This document shows, piece after piece, positions 1-10,071 of a DNA stretch of 64,000 bases. The notes under the pieces were generated by a model. It did not search any database and was not told where the DNA came from. It saw nothing but the letters and a program-made list of their open reading frames with translations. The stretch is taken from contig NC_047088.1 of the NCBI RefSeq assembly GCF_902459505.1, forward strand, positions 96,897,704 through 96,961,703, written 5' to 3'. The stretch's first letter is position 1, and each line of letters opens with the position of its first letter. The translations under genes and the position numbers were made by a program. This stretch comes from Geotrypetes seraphini (taxonomy: Eukaryota; Chordata; Amphibia; Gymnophiona; Dermophiidae).

Positions 1-496
1 ATGGCAGCCGGAATTTAATAACAAGCCATTTGTGGTTACATACTGGAAAATGACTATTGTATATAAGTGAGCCCATCTCTTTGCAGTGCTTTCTAAATTG
101 TGTAAATGCTATACAGCAAAAATCTTTTCATAAACTGTAGTCCTTTAAATAAATATAGCGGGAGAAAATATTTTTAATTTTCATCAAATCGTTGCAAGAC
201 CTGAACCAGCTACATCAAACTTTATTCTTTGCAAAACTGTAGTTACAGTATTGTTTTGTTTTTTTTCTAGACAAACTACCTTCTGTACAGTAAACAATGT
301 TGTCGTTTCCAAAATGGTCGTAGGCCCGTAGCAAACCAGCCAGCCCTAAAAAAAACTGTCGGGAACAAAACCGGCGTAACGCCGCATTGGCCAAATTAAC
401 GCACTTTCGCTTTCGTGAAAGCGTCACAATGAAATCCGAGCGTCTGCGCCCTTAAGAAAAGCAGCATAAACGCCGGCTAAACGGAGCTGCAGTGCT

Positions 497-510
497 GGGA
501 GGGGGAGGGG
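497..510 (+). promoter_or_regulatory. G-rich MAZ/Sp1-type site
   Basis: The run GGGAGGGGGAGGGG contains the GGGAGGG core that MAZ itself binds and overlaps Sp1/KLF-type sites. It lies about 800 bp upstream of the MAZ start codon, so it could be an autoregulatory site. A similar GGGAGGGGG run lies just inside intron 1, near 1388. Binding is not shown by sequence alone. Confidence 0.35.
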
Positions 511-1144
511 TAAACACGGCTGAAACCTCCCCTTTAAGACCCCAGCAGGGTCCTGGCAGGGAAAAAAAAAAATCTAAGCACACCTTGCAAATTTTCTCTT
601 CTTCCTATATGTTATTTTATTTCTCTCGTTTGAAAAAGAATTACCATTTAGATCACTTTTGGACTGGATGATTTGCTAGCGAATATTGTCTTGTGTGCAA
701 ACTAATTCTACAGCTTTCTCGACTATTTGTTTTATTTTTAAAATTATTTTTCTCTTTCGTGCGGCTTTGCAAACAATGGCCGCCCTGGGAAAGCAGGAGG
801 CAGGGCTGCAGCTGCTCGAAAATCCATTTATAATTTGCATCTGATGCAAAAAAAGGGACAAGACCACCCCACCCCTAAATCTTGTCCTTGCGGTGTGCAT
901 GCCCTCTTCAACCGTTACAACTTGCTTATTCTTGTTTTCACAAGAAAATTCTAATGCGATTCAGAAACCCAACAACGAAATCCAAATCCCAGCTTTTCCC
1001 CCTCTTTGCATGGTACGTCCCTGGATATTTGGGAGGAGGTCAGAGTTCAGGGGTTAGAGTGCATGGAGCTGCCATATTATGATTTGTAAATAAAAAAATG
1101 TTTTGCACTCTTAACATGGGCATTTTTTGAAAAGAGAGCAGACC

Positions 1145-1152
1145 TGACGTCA
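1145..1152. promoter_or_regulatory. Consensus cAMP response element
   Basis: TGACGTCA is a perfect palindromic CRE, the site for CREB/ATF dimers. It lies about 160 bp upstream of the MAZ start codon, a typical promoter-proximal position. A perfect 8-bp match is rare by chance in AT-rich flank, but function is inferred. Confidence 0.45.
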
Positions 1153-1313
1153 TAGATTTCTCTTTTTGTACCCCTCCCCCATCAATACCTTCTAAAAGTT
1201 TTTTTTTTCCTTTAAATCCTGCAGCTGCCTTCGGTTGAGAACTGATACCTCCCGTGGTAGAGACAAGGGGGGAGCAGATTAGGTGGAATTTGTATTATTT
1301 TTCGAGGGGGATC

Positions 1314-1346
1314 ATGGATGCAAACTGGAGCAGCTTTATATTTCAG
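1314..1346 (+). CDS. MAZ: MAZ coding exon 1 (short form)
   Basis: This exon encodes MDANWSSFIFQ and ends exactly at a consensus donor (CAG|GTAAGC). It contributes 33 nt, so it ends in phase 0, matching the phase of the exon at 3050. The peptide resembles the alternative N-terminus I recall for mammalian MAZ isoforms and the first exon of the paralogue VEZF1 (MEANW...FLFQ), which supports this start over the ATGs in exon 2. The longer MAZ first exon was not found. The ATG follows a G-rich leader with an acceptable context (atcATGG). Start choice is well supported by paralogy; promoter usage is inferred. Confidence 0.8.
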
Positions 1347-2221
1347 GTAAGCAAAGAAGGGCAAAAGAATATTGGTTTGCTGCAGCAGAGGGAGGGGGAG
1401 AGGTATCTGCTTATGTGTGTCGAGATCTGATCAGCTAAAGGTTATGCATTTTGCTAAATGTGTGCAACGAAACTGTACTCAGGAGGGTGGGGGGCTGCTG
1501 ATCCCCTCAGACCCCCTCCCTTCCTCTTCCTCCCCTCCCCTGCAGAAGCACCTCTGTAAGCCCAGTACCAACATGGAGTACATGTCTATTCCATTGATTT
1601 CTGCTTATGATCCTCAGTGTTGCCTCCTTGCAAATATCTGTTAGACACAGATGTAGAATGTAAAGGGAGCTCTATCTTGCTCAAAGTCTTCCTTTGGGGC
1701 TCAGATTATACACATATAACACGGTGAAACAATATAATGTAGACTCTTCACTATGCCGCATAGATAGAGCTAATGATCAATTCCCCTAACAGGATGTCTA
1801 ACAATAAGTTTGGAGCCTCCTGGTATTCCTGTGGTGTATATAAAGCATGAGCAGTGGGAACACGATTGGAAAAAGAACAAAGGCATTAGAATAACTATTA
1901 TAAACTAACAGTTGCACTTCCTGCAATGCTGTATAAAAATACAATTAAGTCTTGTATTAAATATTGTGTGCAGTTAGTGCTCTATAAAATTAATTATACC
2001 TTGAAGCATGCCATACACACTGTCTATAAAGTATGAAAACAAAATAATAATTATACCTTGAATAGTGCTTTCTAAACTAAACAAAAACGTAAGTGTCACA
2101 TGCAATCAGCATTAAATACAAGAATTTTCCATTACATGGCATTGTTGTCCGCTGTCAGCACCACTAAAAAAAAAAATTAAATAAGAATTTTAACTTGTAT
2201 GCTGTTGACTAGGGAAAACTG

Positions 2222-2362
2222 ATATAAACCCCCCCCCCCCCCACTCATTTTACAAAACTGTAATGTGGATTTTAGCGCCAGCCGTGGTGGTAACAGCTCC
2301 AATGCTCAGTTACCGCCACGGCCAGTGCTAAAAACCGCTCTACGGTTTTATAAAAGGGGGGG
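2222..2362. repeat. Small inverted-repeat (MITE-like) element
   Basis: A C-run followed by TTTTACAAAACTG and GTGGTGGTAAC is mirrored by GTTACCGCCAC, then CGGTTTTATAAAAG and a G-run. The arms are about 50 bp around a short loop. The termini resemble the GGCTCCTTTTA-type MITEs at 5987 and 15157, so it may be a diverged Harbinger-type MITE. No target duplication was identified. Confidence 0.45.
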
Positions 2363-2629
2363 ATAATTTGGGTCTGAATATTCTGGTTAGTTTGAGTTCT
2401 CCAGTCTGCCCTGGTTGTAGAGGTAGCACAGGCAGAGCTCAGGTGAGAAAGGAAGATGGCTATTGGTAGTACAGTAGCCTCTGAGAGAGGCATGGAGGAT
2501 GCTTCCTAGATGGAGGCTGCTGACTGGCCTTTGGGATGGTGATACTTCCCCAAAGCTCCCTGTCTATTTCGTCTAGACAGCTGAAATTCCAAAATAGGTG
2601 GGAAATTCTACTTTATACAGAACTGTGCA

Positions 2630-2835
2630 TGTAATATAACCTGGTGAAACATGGATAGGGTAGTGGCCGGAGAACCAGGTTCAGTTCCCGCTGCAGCTCC
2701 TTGTGATTCTAGGCAAGTCACTTTTAACCTTCCAATGCCCCAGGTACAAAACAAATACAGTAACGGTATATAAGTAAATTGCTTTGATTGTAACCACAGA
2801 AAGGCGGTATATCAAATCCCATCCCTTATCCCCTA
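2630..2835 (+). repeat. tRNA-derived SINE
   Basis: An A-box-like TAGGGTAGTGG (2656-2666) and a B-box-like GGTTCAGTTCC (2678-2688) are followed by CTTGTGATTCTAGGCAAGTC, a body shared with the copies at 5338 and 45985. The tail reads AAAGGCGGTATATCAAAT, as in the fragment near 50850. The A/B spacing is short, suggesting an internal deletion. Confidence 0.6.
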
Positions 2836-3049
2836 ATTAAAACTTTATAATGCTGTATGTGAAAATTGTACCTTGTACTATGCTGCAACACATTCTACAA
2901 TATTTAAAAGAAAATTTGTATTTAGTGATGGGCACACGGTCATCTTATATAAAAAATGTCTTATGTAATTTCACTGATATTTGTTTGTCTTGCTTTGATG
3001 TCGGCTTCTCAGTCAACTTTTCTCCTGTTTTGGTTTTTATTTTGTATAG

Positions 3050-3750
3050 ACGCCAGCACCTCCTCCAGCCGAGCCATTGCCGATGGAGCTGCTCCCGGTC
3101 CTTGCCTCCGTGAGTGCTGCACAGGATGCTGTTGTGGCCCCTCCAGTGCCAACTGGACCTCAGGCTTCTACTGTGGATACCGCAGTACTAAAGCAAGGGC
3201 TTTTAGGGATACAAGGCCATCCCGATGCCCAAAAGAAATCAAAGAGCAAGGGGCCCTACATCTGTGCCCTGTGTTCCAAGGAGTTCAAGAATGGCTACAA
3301 TCTCCGACGCCATGAGGCCATCCACACTGGTGTGAAACCACGCAGTGGTGGCAGCAGTAACTCCACCTCTTCCGCCATGAAGATCCCCACTATGGTCCCA
3401 CTTAGCCTTCTCAGTGTCTCTGCAGCAGCAGCCGCCATTGGAGGTGTGTCTAGTCCCGTCCCCATCCCTTCAGCCACTATCGCCTCTGGCGAAGGCGGGC
3501 TAGTGACCACAACGGCATCTGGGAAGCGCATTCGGAAGAATCACGCATGCGAGATGTGCGGCAAGGCCTTCCGGGATGTCTACCACCTCAACCGCCACAA
3601 GCTCTCCCACTCAGATGAGAAACCGTACGAGTGTCATGTCTGCCAGCAGCGTTTCAAGAGGAAGGACCGCATGAGCTACCATGTCCGCTCCCATGATGGT
3701 AGCATCCACAAGCCCTACATCTGCAGCCACTGTGGCAAGGGTTTTTCTCG
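3050..3750 (+). CDS. MAZ: MAZ coding exon 2 (zinc fingers 1 to 4a)
   Basis: This 701-nt exon starts in phase 0 after an AG acceptor and reads TPAPPPAEPLPMELLPVLAS, matching the human MAZ segment around AEPLQVDLLPVLA. It then gives STVDTA, a first C2H2 finger (YICALCSKEFKNGYNLRRH), the MKIPTMVPLSLLSV linker, GKRIRKNHACEMCGKAF for finger 2, finger 3 (YECHVCQQRFKRKDRMSYH) and the first half of finger 4 (YICSHCGKGFSR). The alanine and proline tracts of mammalian MAZ are much shorter here. MAZ binds GGGAGGG-type promoter DNA in the nucleus and can also act as an insulator and splicing-linked factor. The exon ends in phase 2 at CG|GTATGG. Reading frame is open throughout and looks functional. Confidence 0.95.
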
Positions 3751-3874
3751 GTATGGAATAAAATGCCTTGGCATTCTCTGTCACAGTGTCTCCTACTTTA
3801 GAGTATAGAATGCCCCATTGTTGTTGGTCACTATGTCTTGTGTCTTTCCTGACAAGACTGTTTTTCTCTCACAG
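3751..3874 (+). other. MAZ: MAZ intron 2
   Basis: A short 124-bp intron with donor GTATGG and acceptor TCTCTCACAG. It splits the codon for the arginine preceding PDHLNSH in zinc finger 4. Confidence 0.85.
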
Positions 3875-3938
3875 GCCAGACCACCTGAACAGCCACGTGA
3901 GGCAGGTGCATTCCACGGAGAGGCCCTTTAAATGTCAG
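3875..3938 (+). CDS. MAZ: MAZ coding exon 3 (zinc fingers 4b and 5 start)
   Basis: The 64-nt exon completes finger 4 (PDHLNSHVRQVHSTERPFKC) and adds the first cysteine of finger 5, ending FKCQ at donor CAG|GTACTT. With exons 1 and 2 it makes 798 nt, so the exon ends in phase 0. In the family the next exon should encode the CEAAFATKDRLRAH-type finger. That exon was not seen anywhere to position 64000, so the gene is only partly contained here. Confidence 0.92.
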
Positions 3939-5337
3939 GTACTTGCATTGTCTTTCTTTAAACCTCACCTTTTCTGTGCCTGGCAGTCCACCCTAGCCTA
4001 CTTCTGAAAAGCAATTACTGAACTTTTCTTTGCTGTCTTAAACAAATTTGTCCCTCATTTTCAGAGTTTATTCTTTTTATGAAATGTTAATTTTTTTAGT
4101 TTTCTAATTAATGGTGTTAACAAGCACGTAACAACTGACTTTCTATCATAAGTGACTTAAGCTTTTACTGAAGGCTTTAATTTTTTCAAGGATTGATGTG
4201 CTACATCTTAGGGGAACAGCTGTGTGTTTCTTTGCATACTGTGTATAACACAGCAGTACTAGTAAAGAAAATAAATTTATTAATCTGCTTAGCAGTTACA
4301 AATTATTAAGGATTCAACTCCTACCCCCCTCTTTTTTTAAATCTCACAGTTTGCTCATGCTTCTTTGTTCTTTCAAATCAAATTTATATTCCCTTCCGAT
4401 TTAGCCCAGTCATTGCAGGACCCTCTGAACTGGTGTCTTGCACCAGGGCTCATTTCTGTTCCCTGCCATTGTGGGCCCAAAGCCATCACTCGATGCCACC
4501 ATTCAGTAATGACTGTGATGTCCCTTCCTTTTTCTCTGCCTTCAGGCTGTGAACTCCACCTCAATCTGGTCTGGCCCCAAAGCTCTGCTTATAATTCTTG
4601 AGCTGGTTTCATTTGGGAAGAGAGATGAAGGAGTTGATTCAGTAAGGAACAGTCTAGTTTTAGGGGCCAAAATCACATGTAAATGCCAGTATTCTAGTCA
4701 TTTACATCCATACACAGTAGACTCTCAGTTAACCGGAACCCATAGAGATTGGTAGATGCCGTAAAAATGTCGTTTCTGCTATTTTGACAGTTGTTATTAA
4801 AAATAAGCCTAACTAATACTATACCCCACACCATAAACTCTGTATTGACTTGATGTTAATAATGAAATACAGTAAATAAATGCAAATTAAGACAAAGACA
4901 ACCTCCCCCCAAGTTTTGTGAATGCAGTGTGCAATTTTAGTTAAATGGCAGTCAATAAGCTTTTCAACTTAGTGAATTTCAATAACAGTTTTATAACTTC
5001 AAGTAACTTAGAAAAAAACACACTCATACACACTTAAAAACTCTGGTCTGAGTCACTTTCTCTCCTTCCCTCCCCCCCACACTTACGGGTCCAACATCCA
5101 TCCATTTCCTCTCCCCTGCCCATCACTCTGCAGGTCCAGCATCAATGTCTCTTCCTCTCACCCACACTTTTGGTCCACCTCCCTCTCTCCACATGGGTCT
5201 GGCCTACGATGGACCCCTCTCACCCTGTAGAGCCGGTATCTCTTACCTGTGGCTCTTCTAAAGCAGCAGCGGCAGCCGGTCAGCAGAGGCAGTGTGATCA
5301 TATCGCCTTTCATCTCTTCTTCAGGCTGAAGGAAGGG
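3939..5337 (+). other. MAZ: Start of MAZ intron 3, mostly unique sequence
   Basis: No coding exon was found. The stretch is AT-rich with a pyrimidine-rich patch near 5060-5230. Around 4717-4740 the sequence AGTAGACTCTCAGTTAACCG resembles the terminus of pogo/Tigger-type elements, but no matching opposite end was found. If MAZ is intact, intron 3 begins here and runs beyond the window. Confidence 0.5.
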
Positions 5338-5500
5338 CTGTGGCTCATTGGTTGAGCTGCTGTCTCTGCACCCAGAGGTTGTGGGATCAAATCCTGGTGC
5401 TGCTCCTTGTGACCCTGGACAAGTTACTTAATCCTCCAGTGCCCACCGCTTTGTCAGCTTTTTGCCAAAGTGACAAAAGGCAGCATACGAGTCCCCCATT
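5338..5500 (+). repeat. tRNA-derived SINE
   Basis: An A-box-like TGGCTCATTGG (5341-5351) and B-box-like GGATCAAATCC (5384-5394) are spaced as in a tRNA. They are followed by CTTGTGACCCTGGACAAG, the body shared with the other SINE copies at 2630 and 45985. This is the best-preserved tRNA head of the family in the window. Confidence 0.7.
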
Positions 5501-5569
5501 CCCTTTCCCTTTTTTTATTTTGGTTGCCTTTCTCTGTGCCTTTTTTCTAATTCCACTATTTTGTTTTGA

Positions 5570-5850
5570 CATAGGGTGACCAGAATTCGAAACTTTATTC
5601 AAGTTGTGGTTACACCATGAATTTGCACAACAGCTCCTTCTGTTCATCTTCTTCTGTTATTACATGTATGAATAAATCCTGCACATTTGTTTGGTGGTCT
5701 TTATCTGAACCTCACACAGGCAAAACACTGAACATAGAAACATAGAATTTGATGGTAGACAGATCATAATGCCCAACTTGTCTGTGCAGTATCCCTTTCA
5801 GACTCATGCCTGCATGACCTCTAGCTTTAATGTAATTATTTAAATTTAAT
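5570..5850 (-). repeat. CR1-type LINE fragments
   Basis: GGTGACCAGAATTCGAAAC near 5575 and TGGTTACACCATG near 5615 match, on the minus strand, the CR1 segment for YCIQFWSP also seen at 53560-53590. A second short piece (ACATAGAAACATAGAATTTG, 5731 on) is another dispersed repeat also seen near 48010. Both are short and old. Confidence 0.45.
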
Positions 5851-5986
5851 TATAAATGCATGTACTACTTTTCCAGGTTAAAAATCAATAAAAAAGCTGT
5901 CTATAGCAAAATTTTACTATAAATACACTAAAAAGTCACATACTAGACAAAAGCATAAAAATAGCATCAAAACTACAAAACATATA

Positions 5987-6142
5987 GGGCTCCTTTTATG
6001 AAGGTGCGCTAGAGTTTTTAACGCACGCACCGGATTAGTGCGCACTAGCCAAAAAACTACCGCCTGCTCAAGGAGGTGGTAGCGGCTAGTGTGCGCGGCA
6101 TTTTAGCGTGCGATATTCCACGCGCCTTCGTAAAAGGAGCCC
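5987..6142. mobile_element. Harbinger-type MITE
   Basis: The 156-bp element has terminal inverted repeats GGGCTCCTTTTA...TAAAAGGAGCCC and a largely self-complementary body with GCGCACTAGCC/GGCTAGTGTGCGC. It is the same family as the copy at 15157-15328, whose TAA duplication points to PIF/Harbinger. Here the flanking triplets (ATA/ATT) match imperfectly. Confidence 0.7.
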
Positions 6143-7217
6143 ATTATCTCATTTAAAACATAAAACACAAAAATGTAAATTCTCCCTCCTATGAGCCATC
6201 AATTCAAGCATCAGTTCTGGAAAGCTTAGTGATCCTGTTTTGAGAATCAGGTAGATTGAATAATAAAACACAATATCCTACAATTTTTTTATTTATATAC
6301 ATTTTAATTACAATCAGTATTACACTTGAAACAGAAAAAATACAAGCCATCTAGTAATTCAACATAGTTGAACAAATTAATAATTCACATTAAAGAAATA
6401 ATATATCAATATGGCTAAACATTAAAACAATCTCAAAATTAAGAAATAGTAATGGGGGGGTGGGCTAAAATTACTCATTTTCCTTGCAACTATGATCTTC
6501 TATGGATAGTCCATACTTTCTTCACTTTTGATGTATTAGCTTCTGTCATATCCCTGGGAAGAAGTGTTTTCTTATGTTTCTTCATGAGCTTCAGGTTATG
6601 ATTCCTTGTTCTAGGTCTGCCTTTTCTCTGATACTTACCGAATCACAAAGATGGTTACATGATTGTGTTGGCTGTGGAACAACCAACACAATCTGGTGCT
6701 TTCTAGAAAGATGCTGAAGCCTTTCACTGCTCATGTATGGTAGGTCATGCACTGTTAAAGCCCTGTAGCTCCCCTTAGTTCCTTCTTCATCAGAGCCTCT
6801 GAACTCTTGCACTTCAGTAGGAAAGGTTGCAAAATCCAGCTGCTCTCACAGTATTCCCTATTTATTGTGGAACTGCTGGAAGAAATTGAGAGCAGAAGCA
6901 TTGCAAGCAGTAGCTTATTCAGAGGATGAGAGTGGCTCTGTGGTACTTGGACTTGAGCCTCATCCTCTGCTGTTATGCTTTGAACTGTCAGCACTGTAGT
7001 GTCCTGCATGGTTCAACCATAACGTTTGTGCCAGAAAGGCAGGGGAGGAGGAAATAGCCCACAGTGCAAGGTCAAGAGAAGCAAGTAAGGGGATCAGAAC
7101 ACTGATCATCAAGATCCCTTTTTTAGGGGAGTAAAAAAGAGCCAACTAAATGACGTGGACACATAAGAAATGATGGAAAGAGAATTTTATTTTGTATACA
7201 ATAAAATAATTTACTTA
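6143..7217. other. Unassigned AT-rich sequence
   Basis: No gene was recognised. The piece around 6270-6450 is AT-rich and may be an old LINE 3' end on the minus strand. A perfect 11-bp stem (GATTGTGTTGG at 6661-6671 with its complement at 6683-6693) is the only clear structure. Confidence 0.35.
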
Positions 7218-7690
7218 TGCTGAAAGGCCCTTTTACCAGGCTGCAGTAAAGGTGACCTGTGAAAAGCGCGCCGGACATTGGTGCACTGACAATCACACCC
7301 CAACATTTGTGCGCAGGAGAAATGTGCGCCACCTATCAGGCCTTCCTGTTTGTGCTGTGTGTGGGGGAACCTCCCACTTCACTTAGAACTGCTTGTGCTC
7401 TTGTTGAGGGAGATCTGGGGGGAACCCCCCAGTACACTTAAAGCAAACATATATTTGGAGAGTGCGAGCAGTTCTAAGTGAAGTGGGGGGGGGTTTCCCC
7501 CATACACACACACCCTCACAGCGCAAACGGGAAGGCCTGATAGCAATCACAGCAGTGGCCTGCATTTCTTCTGTGCGCAAATGTTGGGGCATGATTGTCG
7601 GCACGCCGTGCTTTTGACGGTGTACTGCAATAAGCACCAGCATGTGCTTACCACAGCTTAAAAAGACTTACTGCAGGACTCACTCAGGTT
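7218..7690. repeat. Foldback repeat, about 470 bp
   Basis: Two arms of about 180-210 bp (about 7225-7400 and 7460-7670) are inverted copies. Matching pieces include AACATTTGTGCGCA with TGTGCGCAAATGTT and CACTTCACTTAGAACTGC with GCAGTTCTAAGTGAAGTG. No coding region or clear target duplication was seen, so it is probably a foldback or MITE of unknown superfamily. Confidence 0.65.
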
Positions 7691-7782
7691 TCCTGTGGTA
7701 AGTTCTTGGTTAGCATACCACCTGGTAAATTATTTATTTTTACCATGAAGGGAGCATGTCTGCAATAATCAGTTTTTGCAGC

Positions 7783-8640
7783 TACTGTATATACTCAAAT
7801 ATAAACCCGGATTTTGGAGCCAAAAAATTGGCCCAAAAATGGAGGTCCCGGTTTATATTCGGGTCAATGCTCCCTCCCAGAATTTTTTTTCAGACTGCCG
7901 CCAGGCTCTGCACCCGCCTCCCTGCCCTAGCCTCATAGGTACCTCATCTGGTGATCTGAGGTGGAGTTACAGCGGGCAGGAGCAAACTTTCCAAGTTCCT
8001 GCCCTGCTGCTAACCGGCTGCCGGAGTTTCTTAGGCCACTGAGTGACACAAGCAGGAGCGAGATTTGGCGCTGCTGCTCAGTACTGAGGCATCCTTACTG
8101 GCTCTGTAAATTCTCGCAAGAATTTGCGGGAGCCAGTAAGGATGCCTCTCAGTACCGAGCAGCAGCGCCAAATCGCGCTCCTGCTCATGTTGCTCAGCGG
8201 CGAAGAAACAGTTAACAGCAGGGCAGGAACTTGGAAAGTTCACTCCTGCCCGCTGCACCTCCAGCGCGGCTCGCCAGATGAGGTACCTATGAGGCTAGGG
8301 CAGGGAGGGGAGGGTGCAGAATCTGATGGGAAAGGAAGGAAGGGGGCTGGGTGCAGAGTCTGGCAGGGGAGGGGGAAAGGAAGGAAGGGGGGCTAGTGCA
8401 ATGCCTGACGGGGGAAGGAAGGGTGCTGGTCGAAGAGCCTGAAGGTGGGGAAGGAAGGGTGCTGGGCGCAGAGCTTGACAGGGGAGGAAGAAAGGGGGCT
8501 GGGTGCAGAGCTTGACGGGACAGGACACTTGAATATTAAGCTGCCCGACTTATATTCGAGTCAGCCATTTTTCCTCCTTTTGGGGGGAAAGAGGGTCTCA
8601 ACTTATATTCAGATCAACTTATATTCAGGTATATACGGTA
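7783..8640. mobile_element. Non-autonomous TIR element, mariner-like
   Basis: The ends read TACTGTATATACTC and, inverted, TACCGTATATACCTG, compatible with a TA target duplication and mariner-like ends. Inside, arms of about 200 bp (about 7905-8110 and 8115-8320) form a palindrome centred near 8114. Next to it is a G-rich tandem tract (8305-8525) with units ending GGGTGCAGAGCTTGACG-like. No transposase is visible. Superfamily is inferred from the TA flank only. Confidence 0.55.
8305..8525. repeat. Degenerate minisatellite
   Basis: About five units of roughly 40-50 bp, each with GGAAGGAAGGG(G) and GCTGGGTGCAGAG-like motifs. It is confined to the TIR element at 7783-8640 and probably arose by expansion within it. 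Confidence 0.6.
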
Positions 8641-9286
8641 ATCTTTTTATTAATGGCTATGCACTAATTGTAATGTTAGCCTATGGCCCTTAATACAAAA
8701 TTTTTTAAAAAACTGAACATTTTAAATGGCCTTAGCTCGCAGGAAGTATGCCCTATAAGAGTGCACTAAGGTCTCTTTTTAGTGCTGCTTTGTAAAAAAA
8801 CACAAAATATACAAATTTATACAAATACCACATAGGTTTCTGAAATATTGCACCTACTTTCTGCGGACCTTTCTTACTTTTGCTGCAGAATCTACCACTG
8901 AGCTGCTTCAGGGAACCAGCAGCTTTGCTTTTTAGACTTGTAGAACTTTCGGATGTGTCATCTCTATAGCTCCACAGAGTTTGACAAAAGAATTTATCTT
9001 TTTTGCCTTCTAGTTTTGGCCAAAAATATGCTAGAACATAAGAGTTGTCATATTAGGTCAGAACAAAGGTCCTTCTGTTTTATTTATTTATTTATTTATT
9101 TATTTTAAACATTTCTATACCGTTTAAAACTAAATGGTTTACATAATTTACATACATAATTTAATAAAACAGACACACACAATCATCAGAAATCATATCT
9201 ACAAACTAATACCATAGCTTATATAATGAAAATCATGAATAATTCATCAACTGTACAGAGAGGAAAATTATTGGCTAAAAAAGGCA
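8641..9286. other. Mixed old repeats between elements
   Basis: No gene seen. Near 9032-9078 is a minus-strand CR1 3' terminus (ACATAAGAGTTGTCATATTA and following). At about 9068-9240 an (ATTT)n tract leads into TTCTATACCGTTT and ACGGTTTACATAAT-like sequence, the inverted 3' tail of an L2-like LINE. Confidence 0.4.
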
Positions 9287-10064
9287 TCCTCTATAATAAA
9301 ACCCTAAGTGCGCATGTGCACTTACAACTCTGTGTTCCCTGCCAGCGTGATGTGTACCTCATCGCCGAATTCGATTTCAGGTGCGTGCAGCGATTTGAGC
9401 TACGGTGGTGGTTTGACTCCTGCGCTGCCACTGCTGGGCGCCTCTTCTTACCCCCGGACCAGCAAACGCAGCAGCCGCGGGGCATTTGCTAGGCCGGCCC
9501 ACTTTGATAATGCGAAGTGGGCCGGCCTAGCAAAAGCCCCGAGGCTACCCGGGCTAGCGGATGCTGGCCAGGGGGAGCAGGGAAAGGAGAAGGCCTACTG
9601 CTGGACAAGGGGGAGGTAAATGGAAGGGAGAAGGCCTACTGCTGGACAGGGGGAGCAGGGAAGGGGTGCTGCTGGAGAGGGGAGGAGGTAAAAGGAAGGG
9701 AGAAGGCCTACTGCTGGACAAGGGGGAACAGGGAAGACATGCTGCTGGACAGGGGGGAGGTAAAAGGAAGAGAGAAGGCCTACTGCTGGGCAGGGGTAGC
9801 AGGGAAGAGATGCTGCTAGACAGGGGGGAGGTTAAACGAAGGGAGAAGGGCTGCTGCTGGACAGGGGGAGCAGTGAAGGGGTGCTGCTGGACAAGGGGGA
9901 GGTAAAAGGAAGGCAGGAGGGCTACTGCTGGACAAGGGTGATGGTGGACAGCCGAGGAAAGAGATAGAAAGAAAGACAGACAGCGGCCAAGGAGAGAGAG
10001 AGAGAGAAAGACAGACACACACATCTATTCTAGCACCCGTTAATGTAACGGGCTTAAAGACTAG
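9287..10064 (+). mobile_element. Non-autonomous Helitron
   Basis: The element starts TCCTCTATAATAAAACCC and ends with a perfect 7-bp hairpin (CCCGTTA 10036-10042, TAACGGG 10046-10052), then 8 nt and CTAG (10061-10064). It sits between A and T, the Helitron insertion rule, with no target duplication. There is no Rep-helicase ORF. The middle is a purine-rich minisatellite. A second copy lies inverted at 32658-33472. Confidence 0.85.
9560..9945 (+). repeat. Purine-rich minisatellite inside the Helitron
   Basis: About six units of roughly 60-65 bp contain GAGAAGGCCTACTGCTGGAC, then a G-run, GAGG and TAAA(A)GGAAGG. The units produce long open frames on both strands that are artefacts of the period and composition, not genes. 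Confidence 0.8.
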
Positions 10065-10071
10065 TCTACAA

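Larger units (their letters stand above)
1..1313 (+). promoter_or_regulatory. MAZ: 5' flank and probable promoter region of MAZ
   Basis: This stretch precedes the first recognised MAZ coding exon. It has no convincing ORF and no recognised repeat. It contains a G-rich run at 497-510, a perfect CRE at 1145-1152 and several AT-rich tracts. No clear TATA box at a sensible distance was seen, and the transcription start cannot be placed by eye. Human MAZ also has a longer first exon that starts MFPVF; no match was seen here, so that exon may lie to the left of the window or be absent. Promoter role is inferred from position. Confidence 0.5.
1347..3049 (+). other. MAZ: MAZ intron 1
   Basis: The intron runs from GTAAGC to a pyrimidine-rich acceptor ending TATAG. 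It holds a poly-C run, an inverted repeat near 2222-2362 and a tRNA-derived SINE at about 2630-2835. No other coding exon was seen. Confidence 0.7.

Noticed and set aside
3295-3531. Antisense reading frame over MAZ exon 2
   Set aside because: It is a shadow of GC-rich MAZ coding sequence with no similarity of its own.
9554-10024. 156-codon minus-strand frame rich in FLLPPPCPA
   Set aside because: Reading of the Helitron minisatellite; its periodicity explains the repeats.
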